Below are positions 52,911 to 61,433 of a stretch of DNA of 64,000 bases, in pieces (the stretch's first letter is position 1; every line of letters starts with the position of its first letter). The notes beneath the pieces are model-generated. The model did not search any database, was not told the DNA's origin, and saw nothing but the letters and a program-made list of their open reading frames with translations. Made by a program: the position numbers and the translations under genes. Source of the DNA: Lentibacillus lipolyticus. Its GTDB lineage: Bacteria; Bacillota; Bacilli; Bacillales; Amphibacillaceae. The stretch lies in contig SEIO01000010.1 in the NCBI GenBank assembly GCA_004145795.1, positions 1 through 64,000 on the forward strand. Direction: 5' to 3'.

Positions 52911-54088
52911 GGGTGGCTCCCCTCCTTTATATCCAGCTTTTTCAGCCGGGCAATCACCTCATCCAGCCGTTCTTCGCCAACGGTGAGCGCTACCCGGAAG
53001 TAGCCTTCCCCACGTGAGCCGAATGCATGGCCAGGCGTCACAATTACCCCCGCCTCATGCAGCAGCTTGTCGGCAAATTCCATGGACGAATAGCCATCAG
53101 GAACTTGTGCCCAGAGAAAAATCGTTCCGTTTGGTTTGTCAGCGTGGATGCCTAAATCATGAAAACCCGAGTACAACTTTTCCATGCGCGCTTGATAAAC
53201 GCTGCTATGTTCCTTTACTGCTGAAAGATCGCTTCTCAAGGCAGTTGCTGCCGCTTTTTGAATCGGCAGAAACTGACTCGTATCAATATTACTCTTAAGT
53301 GTGGCCAGTGCATTGATAACTTCCGCATTGCCGACAGCATAACCAATCCGCCATCCGGTCATGTTGAAACTTTTCGACAATGACCCTAACTCAACTGCAT
53401 GCTCCTTAGCATTTGGCACTTGCAGAACACTTGGTGCCTCGTAACCGTTAAAGGTAATCATGTCATAGGCCGCATCATGCACAAGCAGCATATTATGTTC
53501 CGCAGCTTTTGCAATCGCTTCCAAAAATGTGTCAAAATCTGCGGTGGCGGCTGTTGGATTCCCGGGATAATTTAAAAGCATCATTTTCGCCCGATTCATC
53601 AATTCCTGCCCAATTTGTTCATACAACGGAACATACCCATTTGTATCATCAAGCGGCAATGGAGCACTTACCCCGCCAGCCAGATGTACCGCAGTTCGAT
53701 AGGCCGGATATCCCGGGTCTGGAACGAGTACCGTATCACCGGGATCAATAACCGCTTGCATCAGATTCGCGATACCTTCCTTGGACCCAATGAGTGCAAG
53801 AACCTCTGTGTCGGGATCCACGTCAACATCGTATTGCTGTTTATAAAAGTGGGCGACCGCTTCCCGAAATTCCGCACATCCGCTATAGGTCGAGTAGCGC
53901 TGATTGGCAGCATGTTCCGCTTCTTCGGCCAGACGGTCAACGACAAAAGAAGGTGCCGGCAGATCCGGTGCGCCAATTCCCAAATCGATGACATCCACCC
54001 CATCGGCCTCCAGCTCTTTCTTTTTACGCTGAAACGAAGCGAATAAGTATGGAGGCAGATTCTTCACCTTTTCCGAGACAAAAGGCAT
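52907..54088 (-). CDS. Class I/II PLP aminotransferase, probable 2-aminoadipate aminotransferase
   Basis: A 393-residue fold-type I aminotransferase. PLP Lys239 lies in LGSLSKSFNMTGWRIGY. NYPGNPTAA (near 174-182) and DAAYDMITF (near 205-213) are cofactor contacts, and a C-terminal Arg region FGSRGEGYFRVALT binds the substrate carboxylate. It resembles LL-diaminopimelate and aspartate-type aminotransferases. As first gene of the unit coupled to the ThDP enzyme, with lysDH downstream, it most likely converts 2-aminoadipate plus 2-oxoglutarate to 2-oxoadipate plus glutamate. Confidence 0.87.
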   Translation of the reverse strand: MPFVSEKVKNLPPYLFASFQRKKKELEADGVDVIDLGIGAPDLPAPSFVVDRLAEEAEHAANQRYSTYSGCAEFREAVAHFYKQQYDVDVDPDTEVLALIGSKEGIANLMQAVIDPGDTVLVPDPGYPAYRTAVHLAGGVSAPLPLDDTNGYVPLYEQIGQELMNRAKMMLLNYPGNPTAATADFDTFLEAIAKAAEHNMLLVHDAAYDMITFNGYEAPSVLQVPNAKEHAVELGSLSKSFNMTGWRIGYAVGNAEVINALATLKSNIDTSQFLPIQKAAATALRSDLSAVKEHSSVYQARMEKLYSGFHDLGIHADKPNGTIFLWAQVPDGYSSMEFADKLLHEAGVIVTPGHAFGSRGEGYFRVALTVGEERLDEVIARLKKLDIKEGSHP

Positions 54089-54111
54089 GCAACATCCCCC
54101 TATTTCATTAT

Positions 54112-54126
54112 TTGAAATGACATTTC
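54112..54126. promoter_or_regulatory. Palindromic operator candidate, lysine cluster
   Basis: TGAAATG-A-CATTTCA is a perfect palindrome 24 bp upstream of the aminotransferase start, after the minus promoter at 54145-54173. It resembles the IclR consensus (TGGAAATNATTTCCA), and an IclR regulator is encoded in the same unit. Confidence 0.5.
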
Positions 54127-54144
54127 ATCTTTCTTTCCTTTTCA

Positions 54145-54173
54145 AGTATAAAATAGTGGTAAAAAAATTTCAA
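54145..54173 (-). promoter_or_regulatory. Sigma-A promoter of the minus-strand lysine operon
   Basis: TTGAAA (54168-54173) and TATACT (54145-54150), 17-bp spacer. Confidence 0.78.
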
Positions 54174-54236
54174 CTGTTTATAATATACAGATTTCAACAA
54201 AAACCAATTAGAGGTTACTAAATTTGCCTGTGAAAT

Positions 54237-54266
54237 TGTAGAAAGATGCTGAAATAGTATATAATA
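54237..54266 (+). promoter_or_regulatory. Sigma-A promoter of the NSS transporter gene
   Basis: TTGTAG and TATAAT with an 18-bp spacer, about 40 bp before the ATG at 54303. It is divergent from the lysine operon promoter. Confidence 0.7.
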
Positions 54267-54302
54267 TGGGACATATGTTTTGATAGAAAGGATTTATTCA
54301 TA

Positions 54303-55637
54303 ATGCGTGAACAATGGTCAACAAAAGTTGGATTTATCTTATCATCGGCCGGTGCCGCCATCGGCCTTGGGGCAATATGGAAATTCCCTTATATGACAGG
54401 AATGAATGGCGGGGGTGCTTTTTTCCTGCTATTTATCGCTTTTACACTGATAATCGGTCTTCCGCTATTAATCGCAGAATTTATCATTGGAAGAGGAGCC
54501 CAGCAGGAAGCGGTCAGCGCGTACAAAAAACTAGCTCCAGGAACTGGCTGGTCCATCATTGGCCGCTGGGGCGTCGCTGGGGCGTTCATTCTGCTGTCGT
54601 TTTACAGTGTTGTCGGTGGCTGGGTGCTCATTTATGCAGGCATGTCCCTTACCGGCACGGTCATTTCACCGAATGCAGACTATGATCAATTATTTAGTAC
54701 AATTACCGGCAGTCCGCTGATCACCATTACCGGGCTCGGGCTGTTTCTGGCAATCGGTATTCTGATTGTATCGTTTGGCATTAAAGACGGGATTGAACGA
54801 GCAAACAAAATCATGATGCCACTATTGTTCATCTTTTTTATTGTCCTGGTTATCCGTTCTGTCACCTTTACAGGAGCAGCGGAGGGACTGGCTTTCTTTT
54901 TAAAACCTGATTTCTCAAAAATAACCGCCGAAGGGATACTATATGCGCTCGGACAGTCGTTCTTTGCGCTGGCGGTAGGTATTTCTGTGATGGTAACGTA
55001 CAGTTCCTATTTGGATAAAGAAGTAAGCTTGCCATTTTCAGCAATATCTGTATCCATTATGAATATCTTTGTATCGTTGCTGGCCGGTCTGGCTATTTTT
55101 CCTGTCGTCTTTTCATTCGGCCTGGAACCAGCAGAGGGACCCGGGCTTCTGTTCATGGTACTTCCGGCCGCATTCGCCCAAATGCCGATGGGTGAGGTGT
55201 TTCTCAGCTTGTTCTTGCTGTTGTTTTTATTTGCTATTTTTACATCGGCGTTCAGCATGATGGAAATCATCACCGCAGCCATGACAGCTGGCAACAATCG
55301 GTCACGGACCAAAATTGCCTGGCTGACGGGGCTAATTGTTTTTATCGCCGGAATACCGGCAGCCTTGTCCTCCAATGTACTAGCTGAATTTAAAATTTTC
55401 GGGCTGACTGTTTTTGATGCTAGTGATTTTCTTGTCAGTAACATTATGCTGCCTGTGGGTTGTTTTTTAATTGCTCTTTTTATCGGCTTGAAAATGGACC
55501 GCACCCTGATGCAGGATGAATTTTTTAGCGGCAGCGGTTTAAAAGCAGGAAGTTTCCAAGTCTGGTTCCAGATCATGCGGTGGGTTACTCCTATCACAAT
55601 CCTGGTTGTATTTTTATATTCACTTGGAATCATTTGA
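54303..55637 (+). CDS. Sodium-dependent neurotransmitter:sodium symporter-family amino-acid transporter
   Basis: A 444-residue membrane protein with about 11-12 helices. The first helix region WSTKVGFILSSAGAAIGLGAIWKFPYMTGMNGGGAFF contains the unwound G-A-A-I-G-L and sodium-site segment of the NSS/SNF (LeuT) family. AGAAAGG precedes the ATG. It is divergent from the lysine catabolic operon and shares the regulatory gap, so it may import lysine or a related amino acid (inference). Family members are mostly leucine, tryptophan, tyrosine or glycine symporters, which leaves the substrate open. Confidence 0.88.
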   Translation: MREQWSTKVGFILSSAGAAIGLGAIWKFPYMTGMNGGGAFFLLFIAFTLIIGLPLLIAEFIIGRGAQQEAVSAYKKLAPGTGWSIIGRWGVAGAFILLSFYSVVGGWVLIYAGMSLTGTVISPNADYDQLFSTITGSPLITITGLGLFLAIGILIVSFGIKDGIERANKIMMPLLFIFFIVLVIRSVTFTGAAEGLAFFLKPDFSKITAEGILYALGQSFFALAVGISVMVTYSSYLDKEVSLPFSAISVSIMNIFVSLLAGLAIFPVVFSFGLEPAEGPGLLFMVLPAAFAQMPMGEVFLSLFLLLFLFAIFTSAFSMMEIITAAMTAGNNRSRTKIAWLTGLIVFIAGIPAALSSNVLAEFKIFGLTVFDASDFLVSNIMLPVGCFLIALFIGLKMDRTLMQDEFFSGSGLKAGSFQVWFQIMRWVTPITILVVFLYSLGII

Positions 55638-55739
55638 GCCAGAAAGATACATTATTCGTTAAAATATCTTTTTTATATCTGCAAAAGGTTAGTATAAAGG
55701 AATCAAGGGTATTGTTAACTGGAGAAGGGGGTAATTTGA

Positions 55740-57080
55740 GTGGCTAGAAAAGTTGTCATTGTAGGCGGTGTCGGTGGTGGTGCAACCGTTGCAGCACAGC
55801 TTAGGCGCCAGGACAAGGACGCAGAAATTCTAATCATCGATAAAGGCGAACATATCGCATTTTCCAATTGCGGAATGCCCTATTATATCGGCGGTACCGT
55901 AAGCAAACGAGACCACTTGCTCGTTGACACAGAGAAATTTTCCCAAAAGTACAATGTGCATATCCAAACAAACACAGCGGTTACAGCAATTGACCGGTCA
56001 CAAAAACAGGTGATCTGCCAGCGTGCTTTAGGTGAGCATCACGAAACATACGACAAACTAATTCTTTCCCCTGGGGCCGCGGCGGTTATGCCACCTTTCG
56101 AGGGAATGAACATAAACCGGACATTCACATTGCACACTATCCCGGATATGGATCAAATAAATCAGTATATTGAAGCTAATAAACCACAGACATGTGCGAT
56201 TATTGGTGCTGGATTTATCGGAATGGAAATGGTGGAGAATCTACAGGAAATCGGCATTCACTGCACCGTCATTGACCGGTCAAAACAAGTTGCCAAACTG
56301 GTTGACAAGGAGTTGGCAAAAACCATCGAAAATCATTTGCAGGAACAAGGGACGCACCTCTTGCTGAACGAAGAGCTTGATTCTTTTTCAAATGACGGTT
56401 CTGTCTTGCACCTGTCCAGTGGAAAAAGTGTCCGGGCTGATATGACATTACTGGCCGCGGGGATTAAACCAAATACAGACCTTGCTGTCAGCAGCTCGCT
56501 GGAAATCGGGGAAACGGGCGGCATCAAGGTAAATGAATTTATGCAGACAAACGATCCGGATATCTATGCCTTGGGTGACGTGGTGGAAACGAATGACCGA
56601 CTCCTCCAAACGCCTCGGCATGTTGCGCTCGCATGGCCGGCACATCGTCAGGCATTTATCATTGCCAGTCATTTGAACGATTTAAATCTTGCTTACAGCG
56701 GGACACAGGGGTCGGCAATTTTTAAAGTGTTTGACCTGACGGTTGGTGCGACCGGTCTGAATAAGCATTCATTGGATGAGCTAGGAATCAACTACCGTGA
56801 AGTGACACACGAAGCACGCTCCCATGCCGGGTATTATCCAGGTGCGGAAAAGCTTATGATAAAGCTGCTGTTTGGTGCTCGGGATGGAACACTATACGGT
56901 GCTCAAGTTGTCGGCAAGGACGGCGTTGACAAACGACTTGCCGTATTGACTACCGCCATGAAAGGCAAACTGACCGTACACGATTTGCCCGATTTGGAAC
57001 TTGCCTACGCACCGCCTTATTCATCACCAAAGGATCCGGTCAATATTATTGGTTATAAAGCATCCAGTATGCTGAAATAA
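55740..57080 (+). CDS. cdr: CoA-disulfide reductase
   Basis: A 446-residue FAD-dependent pyridine nucleotide disulfide oxidoreductase. The N-terminal GGVGGGATVAAQLRRQ binds FAD. Single redox-active Cys44 lies in FSNCGMPYYIGG, the CoADR mark, with no CxxxxC pair. The second Rossmann motif is GAGFIGMEMVENL near residue 157. C-terminal YAPPYSSPKDPVN supplies the conserved Tyr of CoA-disulfide reductases. The start is GTG with GAAGGGGG upstream. It would keep CoA reduced in cells that use CoA rather than glutathione. It follows the transporter by about 100 bp and is probably a separate unit. Confidence 0.9.
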   Translation: MARKVVIVGGVGGGATVAAQLRRQDKDAEILIIDKGEHIAFSNCGMPYYIGGTVSKRDHLLVDTEKFSQKYNVHIQTNTAVTAIDRSQKQVICQRALGEHHETYDKLILSPGAAAVMPPFEGMNINRTFTLHTIPDMDQINQYIEANKPQTCAIIGAGFIGMEMVENLQEIGIHCTVIDRSKQVAKLVDKELAKTIENHLQEQGTHLLLNEELDSFSNDGSVLHLSSGKSVRADMTLLAAGIKPNTDLAVSSSLEIGETGGIKVNEFMQTNDPDIYALGDVVETNDRLLQTPRHVALAWPAHRQAFIIASHLNDLNLAYSGTQGSAIFKVFDLTVGATGLNKHSLDELGINYREVTHEARSHAGYYPGAEKLMIKLLFGARDGTLYGAQVVGKDGVDKRLAVLTTAMKGKLTVHDLPDLELAYAPPYSSPKDPVNIIGYKASSMLK

Positions 57081-57086
57081 CTGTAA

Positions 57087-57127
57087 GCACCAGCCACTCT
57101 TTTAGGGTGGCTGGTGTTTCTTTTTTA
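57087..57127 (+). terminator. Terminator of cdr
   Basis: AGCACCAGCCAC and GTGGCTGGTGTTT pair around a TCTTTTAGG loop, followed by a T-rich tract. Confidence 0.88.
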
Positions 57128-57146
57128 GTAAAGGAAGGATTTTTCA

Positions 57147-57183
57147 AAAAAAGCTCCCGAAAGCAAAACCTTCAGGAGCTACT
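57147..57183 (-). terminator. Terminator of the 223-residue unknown gene
   Basis: On the minus strand AGCTCC...GGAGCT is followed by TTTTTTT. Confidence 0.82.
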
Positions 57184-57184
57184 C

Positions 57185-57856
57185 TTAAAATCCTTCTTCA
57201 AACCGGTAAATCAGTTTGTATTTATTGTCATCCATCAAGTCTTTGACATGTACCCGTACTTGATGGCCAAGGATAACTTCATCCTCTGACACTGCTACAA
57301 TCATTGCTTTTGTATTATTTTCAACATCGAAATAAATGTCACCGACAACCGGCCCGTCGAAATTATCATTTTCCTCAGGCAGGCCAATGGTTTCATCTTC
57401 TTGCAGCTGTGCCTCGGAGACAAGTGCTTTGTCAAAGTATGCTATGTCCTCACTATCTTCCGCTTTGCCTGGTACCATGACAACATATTCGCTATGTTTC
57501 ACGCCATTATCCCTGGTCGTCACAACGTTTCCATCTTCCACACTGTCAACTTTTTCAATTTCATTCAGGGAATAATGGTCCAAAAAGTCTGGTGCTGGTT
57601 TTGTAATCAGAATGTAGTCACCAGGTTCAGGCTTTTTGTTCTTATCAATCGTATACCGCCTGCCATAAAAAATGAATGTATCTCTATGTTTGGGCCGGCA
57701 TGGTTCAATGTTAGGCGCACTTGTTATATCTTGCTGCATATCTTTCAGGCGATACAAGTGAACGGATTGCTTAAACATTGGCTTCACGGAATACACTTTG
57801 TGAAGTTCGTTTTTATAGTAAACGAACTGCCCTTTTCTGACCTGAAATAATTTCAT
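57185..57856 (-). CDS. Conserved protein of unknown function, 223 residues
   Basis: A soluble, strongly acidic protein (runs such as EDSEDIAYFDKALVSEAQLQEDE) without signal peptide or membrane segments. The N-terminus MKLFQVRKGQFVYYKNELHKVYSVKP looks like a small beta-barrel, and a second such half follows about residue 160 (GPVVGDIYFDVENNTKAMIVAV), so the protein may be an internal duplication. AAGGAGG is well spaced from the ATG, and its terminator is clear. I do not recognise it beyond a Bacillaceae hypothetical. Neighbours cdr and a DMT exporter give no clear hint. Confidence 0.75.
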   Translation of the reverse strand: MKLFQVRKGQFVYYKNELHKVYSVKPMFKQSVHLYRLKDMQQDITSAPNIEPCRPKHRDTFIFYGRRYTIDKNKKPEPGDYILITKPAPDFLDHYSLNEIEKVDSVEDGNVVTTRDNGVKHSEYVVMVPGKAEDSEDIAYFDKALVSEAQLQEDETIGLPEENDNFDGPVVGDIYFDVENNTKAMIVAVSEDEVILGHQVRVHVKDLMDDNKYKLIYRFEEGF

Positions 57857-57948
57857 GATAATACCTCCTTCGGATACAATACATTATATCGTTTTTTATT
57901 TTCCATCATACCATATAAATTAAACATAAATTTAGTGAAAATACAATT

Positions 57949-58920
57949 TTACCCCTTGCTTTTTATCTCATTTTTCAAGTTAACCGCATTTTCCTGCTGA
58001 ATTGGTTTTTTACGCTGATAGTTGACGGCCATAATGCCGACAGCGACAAGCGCAAGTGCCCCCAGTATCATAAACGTCAAGTTTTCACCAGGGATAAATA
58101 TTGCTGACAGAATGGCTCCTGATACAGGCGTCACAAATTTATAAATGCTGATTTCACCGGCCTTATTGTATTTTAGCAAGGAATACCACAGGGCGAATGC
58201 GACTGCTGACAGCACCGCCGCATACAAGAGCAACCCCCAGCCAAGCGGGGTGAACGTCAATGCGCCAGCCTTCATTTGCGGCACACCAAACAGGAGCATA
58301 AGACTTGCTCCGATGGTCAGCTGCCAGCCTGTCAGGGCGAATGGATGAATACCAACAGCCAGCTCTTTAGCCATGATTGTTCCAATTGCACCTGTCAGGG
58401 CGGCCATGATCATAAAACCTTCCCCTGTCAGTTGAAAACTGAATTGGAATGATTCTCCCCAATTGGCCGCCACAATTCCGGTGAAACCTGCTGCAAGCCC
58501 GATTGTTTTTGCCCAGTTGAGCCGATCGTCCCGGTAAAAGAAGTGTGCCAATAAAACCGTGAAAAATGTGCCGCTGGAAACGAGAATGGCTCCTTGCATT
58601 CCCGATGTGTTGGCAAGTCCGTTATAAAAGAAAAAATATTGCAGTGAGGTTTGGACAATACCAAAAATCGTCAGTACGAGCACTTGCTTCCGGGTGACTT
58701 TCAGCGCTTTCGGGCGTATCAAAGCCATACCGGCCAACAAAATGAGGCCAGCCAGCAAAAAGCGCATCCCTGCAAAAACAATCTTCGCCATTACATCATC
58801 TGCTGCCATTTGCAGTTCCGCATAGCTAACTTTTAATACTGGAAAGGCACTCCCCCATAAAATGGAGCAGAAAACAGCAATGCTGATGACTGCCCATCTT
58901 GTTGTCAGAAGTTTCTTCAT
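57949..58920 (-). CDS. EamA/DMT-family transporter
   Basis: A 323-residue membrane protein with ten helices in two EamA repeats (helix 1 begins WAVISIAVFCSILWGSAFPVLKVSYAE; second repeat starts near residue 165 GEGFMIMAALTGAIGTIMAK). These DMT proteins export amino acids or related metabolites. CAGGAGAT precedes the ATG. Ends with a cytoplasmic basic tail. Substrate unknown. Confidence 0.88.
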   Translation of the reverse strand: MKKLLTTRWAVISIAVFCSILWGSAFPVLKVSYAELQMAADDVMAKIVFAGMRFLLAGLILLAGMALIRPKALKVTRKQVLVLTIFGIVQTSLQYFFFYNGLANTSGMQGAILVSSGTFFTVLLAHFFYRDDRLNWAKTIGLAAGFTGIVAANWGESFQFSFQLTGEGFMIMAALTGAIGTIMAKELAVGIHPFALTGWQLTIGASLMLLFGVPQMKAGALTFTPLGWGLLLYAAVLSAVAFALWYSLLKYNKAGEISIYKFVTPVSGAILSAIFIPGENLTFMILGALALVAVGIMAVNYQRKKPIQQENAVNLKNEIKSKG

Positions 58921-59031
58921 CGCGATTCATCTCCTGTTGTTCCATAAGGCATTGTTGTATCGATAGCAGTCCCCGAACATTCTAATTCCAGATGATAAAA
59001 GATGGGCCGGACTGCTATTCATGCCGGGTTA

Positions 59032-60909
59032 TTAGCTGTTTTCCATTTCCTCTGCCAGTAAGGAAAGCTCTTCCCAGCGTTCCAGCTTGGCTTCCAGCTC
59101 CTGTTCCCGCTCCTGTTGCTCCTTGTACAAGTCATGCACCGCACCAGCATCACTTCCGGCATTGGCAATTTGATCCTTTATGCCATCAATGAGGCTTTCC
59201 AATTCGGTTATATCATCCTCAATGGTTTCCCATTCTTTTTTATCATGGTAGGACATTTTTTTCTGAGCAGTTTTTTTGGACGGTTTCTTCGGCTCAGTTT
59301 GTTTTTGTTCCCGAGCTTTTTGTTTTTCTAGTTCCTGTAGTTCGTGATAATTGCCATAAAAATGTTCTACTTGCCCTTCTTCCTTAAAGACAAGCATGTG
59401 ATCGACAACACGGTCGAGGAAGTAACGGTCGTGCGATACGGTAATGACGACGCCCGGGAATTGCTCCAAGTAATCCTCCAGAACGCCCAGTGTCTGGGTG
59501 TCCAGATCGTTCGTCGGCTCGTCGAGGAACAGCACATTCGGCTCAGCCATCAGGATTTTTAATAAATAAAGACGCCGCTTCTCGCCGCCTGACAGTTTAC
59601 GGATATAGTTCCACTGTTCGGACCTGGAAAATAAAAATCGCTCCAGCATCTGTTCGGCCGTAATCTCATCGCCATTTTTCGTCTGAATAACCTCAGCTGT
59701 TTCCCGGATGTAATCAATAAGCCGTTTGCTCCCGTCCAGTTCTTCATCCGTTTGCGTGTAATAGCCAATCTTTACCGTCGGACCGATTTCCACATGGCCG
59801 TGATCTGGTTCCGCACGACCAGCCATGATATTCAACAATGTTGATTTGCCCGAACCGTTTGGACCGACAATACCGAGGCGGTCTCCCGGAACAATAAGAA
59901 AGTCAAAGTCCTTAAGCAACTGCTTCCCATCATACGCTTTCGTGATGCCTTCCAATTCCATTACTTTTTTTCCAAGCCGGGTTGATCCCGCTTCAAAGGA
60001 CACATCCTGGGATTCGGAGGCATATTCTTTTTGTTTCATCTCCTCAATCCGGTCAATTCGTGCTTTTTGCTTGGTTCCGCGGGCTTTGGGCCCCTTCTTC
60101 AACCAGGCCATCTCTTTCTTCAGCATGCTGCGGTGCTTCTGTTCATAGCTTCTCTCTAGTGCTTTTCGTTCTGCCTTCTTTTCCAGGAACACTTCATAAT
60201 TCCCTTCATAGGTGTACAAATTGCCCTCATCAAGTTCGAAAATTTGATTGGTGACACGGTTTAAAAAATAACGATCGTGTGTGACAAGCAACAATGCACC
60301 TTTATACGATGTCAAATAATGTTCAAGCCATTCCACCGTCTCATTATCAAGATGGTTGGTCGGCTCGTCAAGAATGAGCAGATCGGCAGGCTGGATCAAT
60401 GCTTTGGCAATGGCCACCCTTTTTCGCTGGCCGCCCGAAAGCTCCTGCACATGCCGGCTAAAATCGGTGATTCCCAATTTAGTAAGAATCGTTTTTGCCG
60501 CCGTATTGGCTTCCCATGCTTCATATTCATCCATTAGCTGCTGTTTGGCAAGCAGTTTTTCCTGAACCGCCTCATCATCAGGTGCATGCTGAAGATCAAG
60601 AAGCGTCTGTTCATATTCCCGCATCACTTTCATGATGGCTGCGTCACCATAATAAATCTGTTCCATGACTGTCAGATTCGGATCAAGGTCAGGCTCCTGT
60701 GCCAAGTATTCCACCCGATAGTCCTTCGCATGATCGATGGACCCATGTTCAGCTGTATCAATACCGGCAATGATTTTCAGGAACGTTGATTTGCCTGTTC
60801 CATTAACACCGATTAGCCCAATTCGGTCGTGTGGTTTTATCATGCAGGATAGCCCGTTCAGTAATGTTTTTTCGCCGTACGATTTATATAAATTATCAAT
60901 TGTAAGCAT
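59032..60909 (-). CDS. yfmR: ABC-F ribosome-associated ATPase YfmR
   Basis: A 625-residue soluble protein with two ABC ATPase domains (Walker A GVNGTGKST near residue 36 and GPNGSGKST near 350; signatures LSGGQRKR and LSGGEKRR; Walker B LLILDEPTNHLD and VLFLDEPTNDLD). A linker of about 80 residues lies between them, and the C-terminal 90 residues (coiled coil rich in Glu/Gln/Lys) follow. There are no membrane helices, so this is an ABC-F factor, not an exporter. By length and C-terminal domain it matches B. subtilis YfmR, which helps stalled ribosomes. AGGAAGG precedes the ATG at 60909. Confidence 0.92.
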   Translation of the reverse strand: MLTIDNLYKSYGEKTLLNGLSCMIKPHDRIGLIGVNGTGKSTFLKIIAGIDTAEHGSIDHAKDYRVEYLAQEPDLDPNLTVMEQIYYGDAAIMKVMREYEQTLLDLQHAPDDEAVQEKLLAKQQLMDEYEAWEANTAAKTILTKLGITDFSRHVQELSGGQRKRVAIAKALIQPADLLILDEPTNHLDNETVEWLEHYLTSYKGALLLVTHDRYFLNRVTNQIFELDEGNLYTYEGNYEVFLEKKAERKALERSYEQKHRSMLKKEMAWLKKGPKARGTKQKARIDRIEEMKQKEYASESQDVSFEAGSTRLGKKVMELEGITKAYDGKQLLKDFDFLIVPGDRLGIVGPNGSGKSTLLNIMAGRAEPDHGHVEIGPTVKIGYYTQTDEELDGSKRLIDYIRETAEVIQTKNGDEITAEQMLERFLFSRSEQWNYIRKLSGGEKRRLYLLKILMAEPNVLFLDEPTNDLDTQTLGVLEDYLEQFPGVVITVSHDRYFLDRVVDHMLVFKEEGQVEHFYGNYHELQELEKQKAREQKQTEPKKPSKKTAQKKMSYHDKKEWETIEDDITELESLIDGIKDQIANAGSDAGAVHDLYKEQQEREQELEAKLERWEELSLLAEEMENS

Positions 60910-60914
60910 GTCTA

Positions 60915-61118
60915 TTACCTTCCTAATGCAGACTCATCGTCATCATGCTGCTTCTTGCTTGTCAGCAGCTGTTTCACGAACAGCACGACTAAAAACAGAA
61001 GCCACGAGGTCACGACATAAAATATAATTTTACTCAGCTGGTCCATGTCCCGAAAGAAAAAGGCCATACCAGCCCAAATAATGCCAATTCCAATAATTTG
61101 ATAGCCTAAAAATTTAAT
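60915..61118 (-). CDS. Small two-helix membrane protein with probable ATT start
   Basis: A 67-residue protein with two hydrophobic helices (about 2-20 and 31-50) around FFFRDMDQLSKIIFYVVTSW, ending in a charged tail SKKQHDDDESALGR. The stop is 5 bp before the yfmR start, so the two are cotranscribed. The first codon placed correctly behind a strong GGAGGG site (7-nt gap) is ATT at 61118. In-frame ATGs exist only at 61067 and 61046 and have no ribosome site. The ATT overlaps the stop codon of the decayed gene upstream. Family not recognised. Confidence 0.6.
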   Translation of the reverse strand: MKFLGYQIIGIGIIWAGMAFFFRDMDQLSKIIFYVVTSWLLFLVVLFVKQLLTSKKQHDDDESALGR

Positions 61119-61325
61119 TGTCCGTCCCTCCAGACATACAAATACTCTGCATCCAGTTTACCGCACCAGCCGCTACTTTTCCATCATGAAAAACTGTGCC
61201 GTGATTCTGTTCTGGCAGCGCCAAATATCACCTCGTGCTTTTGACCATGGAATTACGTTGCCATGATTCCCCCATTTCCCGTAGTTATAGCAATGCTCTA
61301 AAGAGAGTCAAAAACAGCCTTCTTA
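61114..61325 (-). pseudogene. Remnant of an alpha/beta-hydrolase gene (frameshifted)
   Basis: Two adjoining minus-strand frames together read like the C-terminal third of an alpha/beta hydrolase. The first is GKWGNHGNVIPWSKARGDIW (about 61280-61220). After a one-base shift, LALPEQNHGTVFHDGKVAAG continues to a stop at 61114. GNxxxVIPW and the NHG histidine are typical of the family's acid/His region. No start or upstream part remains; an in-frame stop precedes the second piece. The 5' limit is approximate. Confidence 0.45.
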
Positions 61326-61373
61326 GAACACACCGATCAGCAATTGTTCCACGCGATAATCCGAATACCAGTA

Positions 61374-61403
61374 AAAAACCGGGGGAAATCCTCCCCGGCA
61401 TTG
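61374..61403 (-). terminator. Terminator of the riboflavin operon
   Basis: On the minus strand GCCGGGGAGG and a CCCCCGG partner form a stem, followed by TTTTTTAC, after the ribH stop. Confidence 0.82.
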
Positions 61404-61433
61404 TCAGCGACTATTAATTGCGATAAGTCAATT

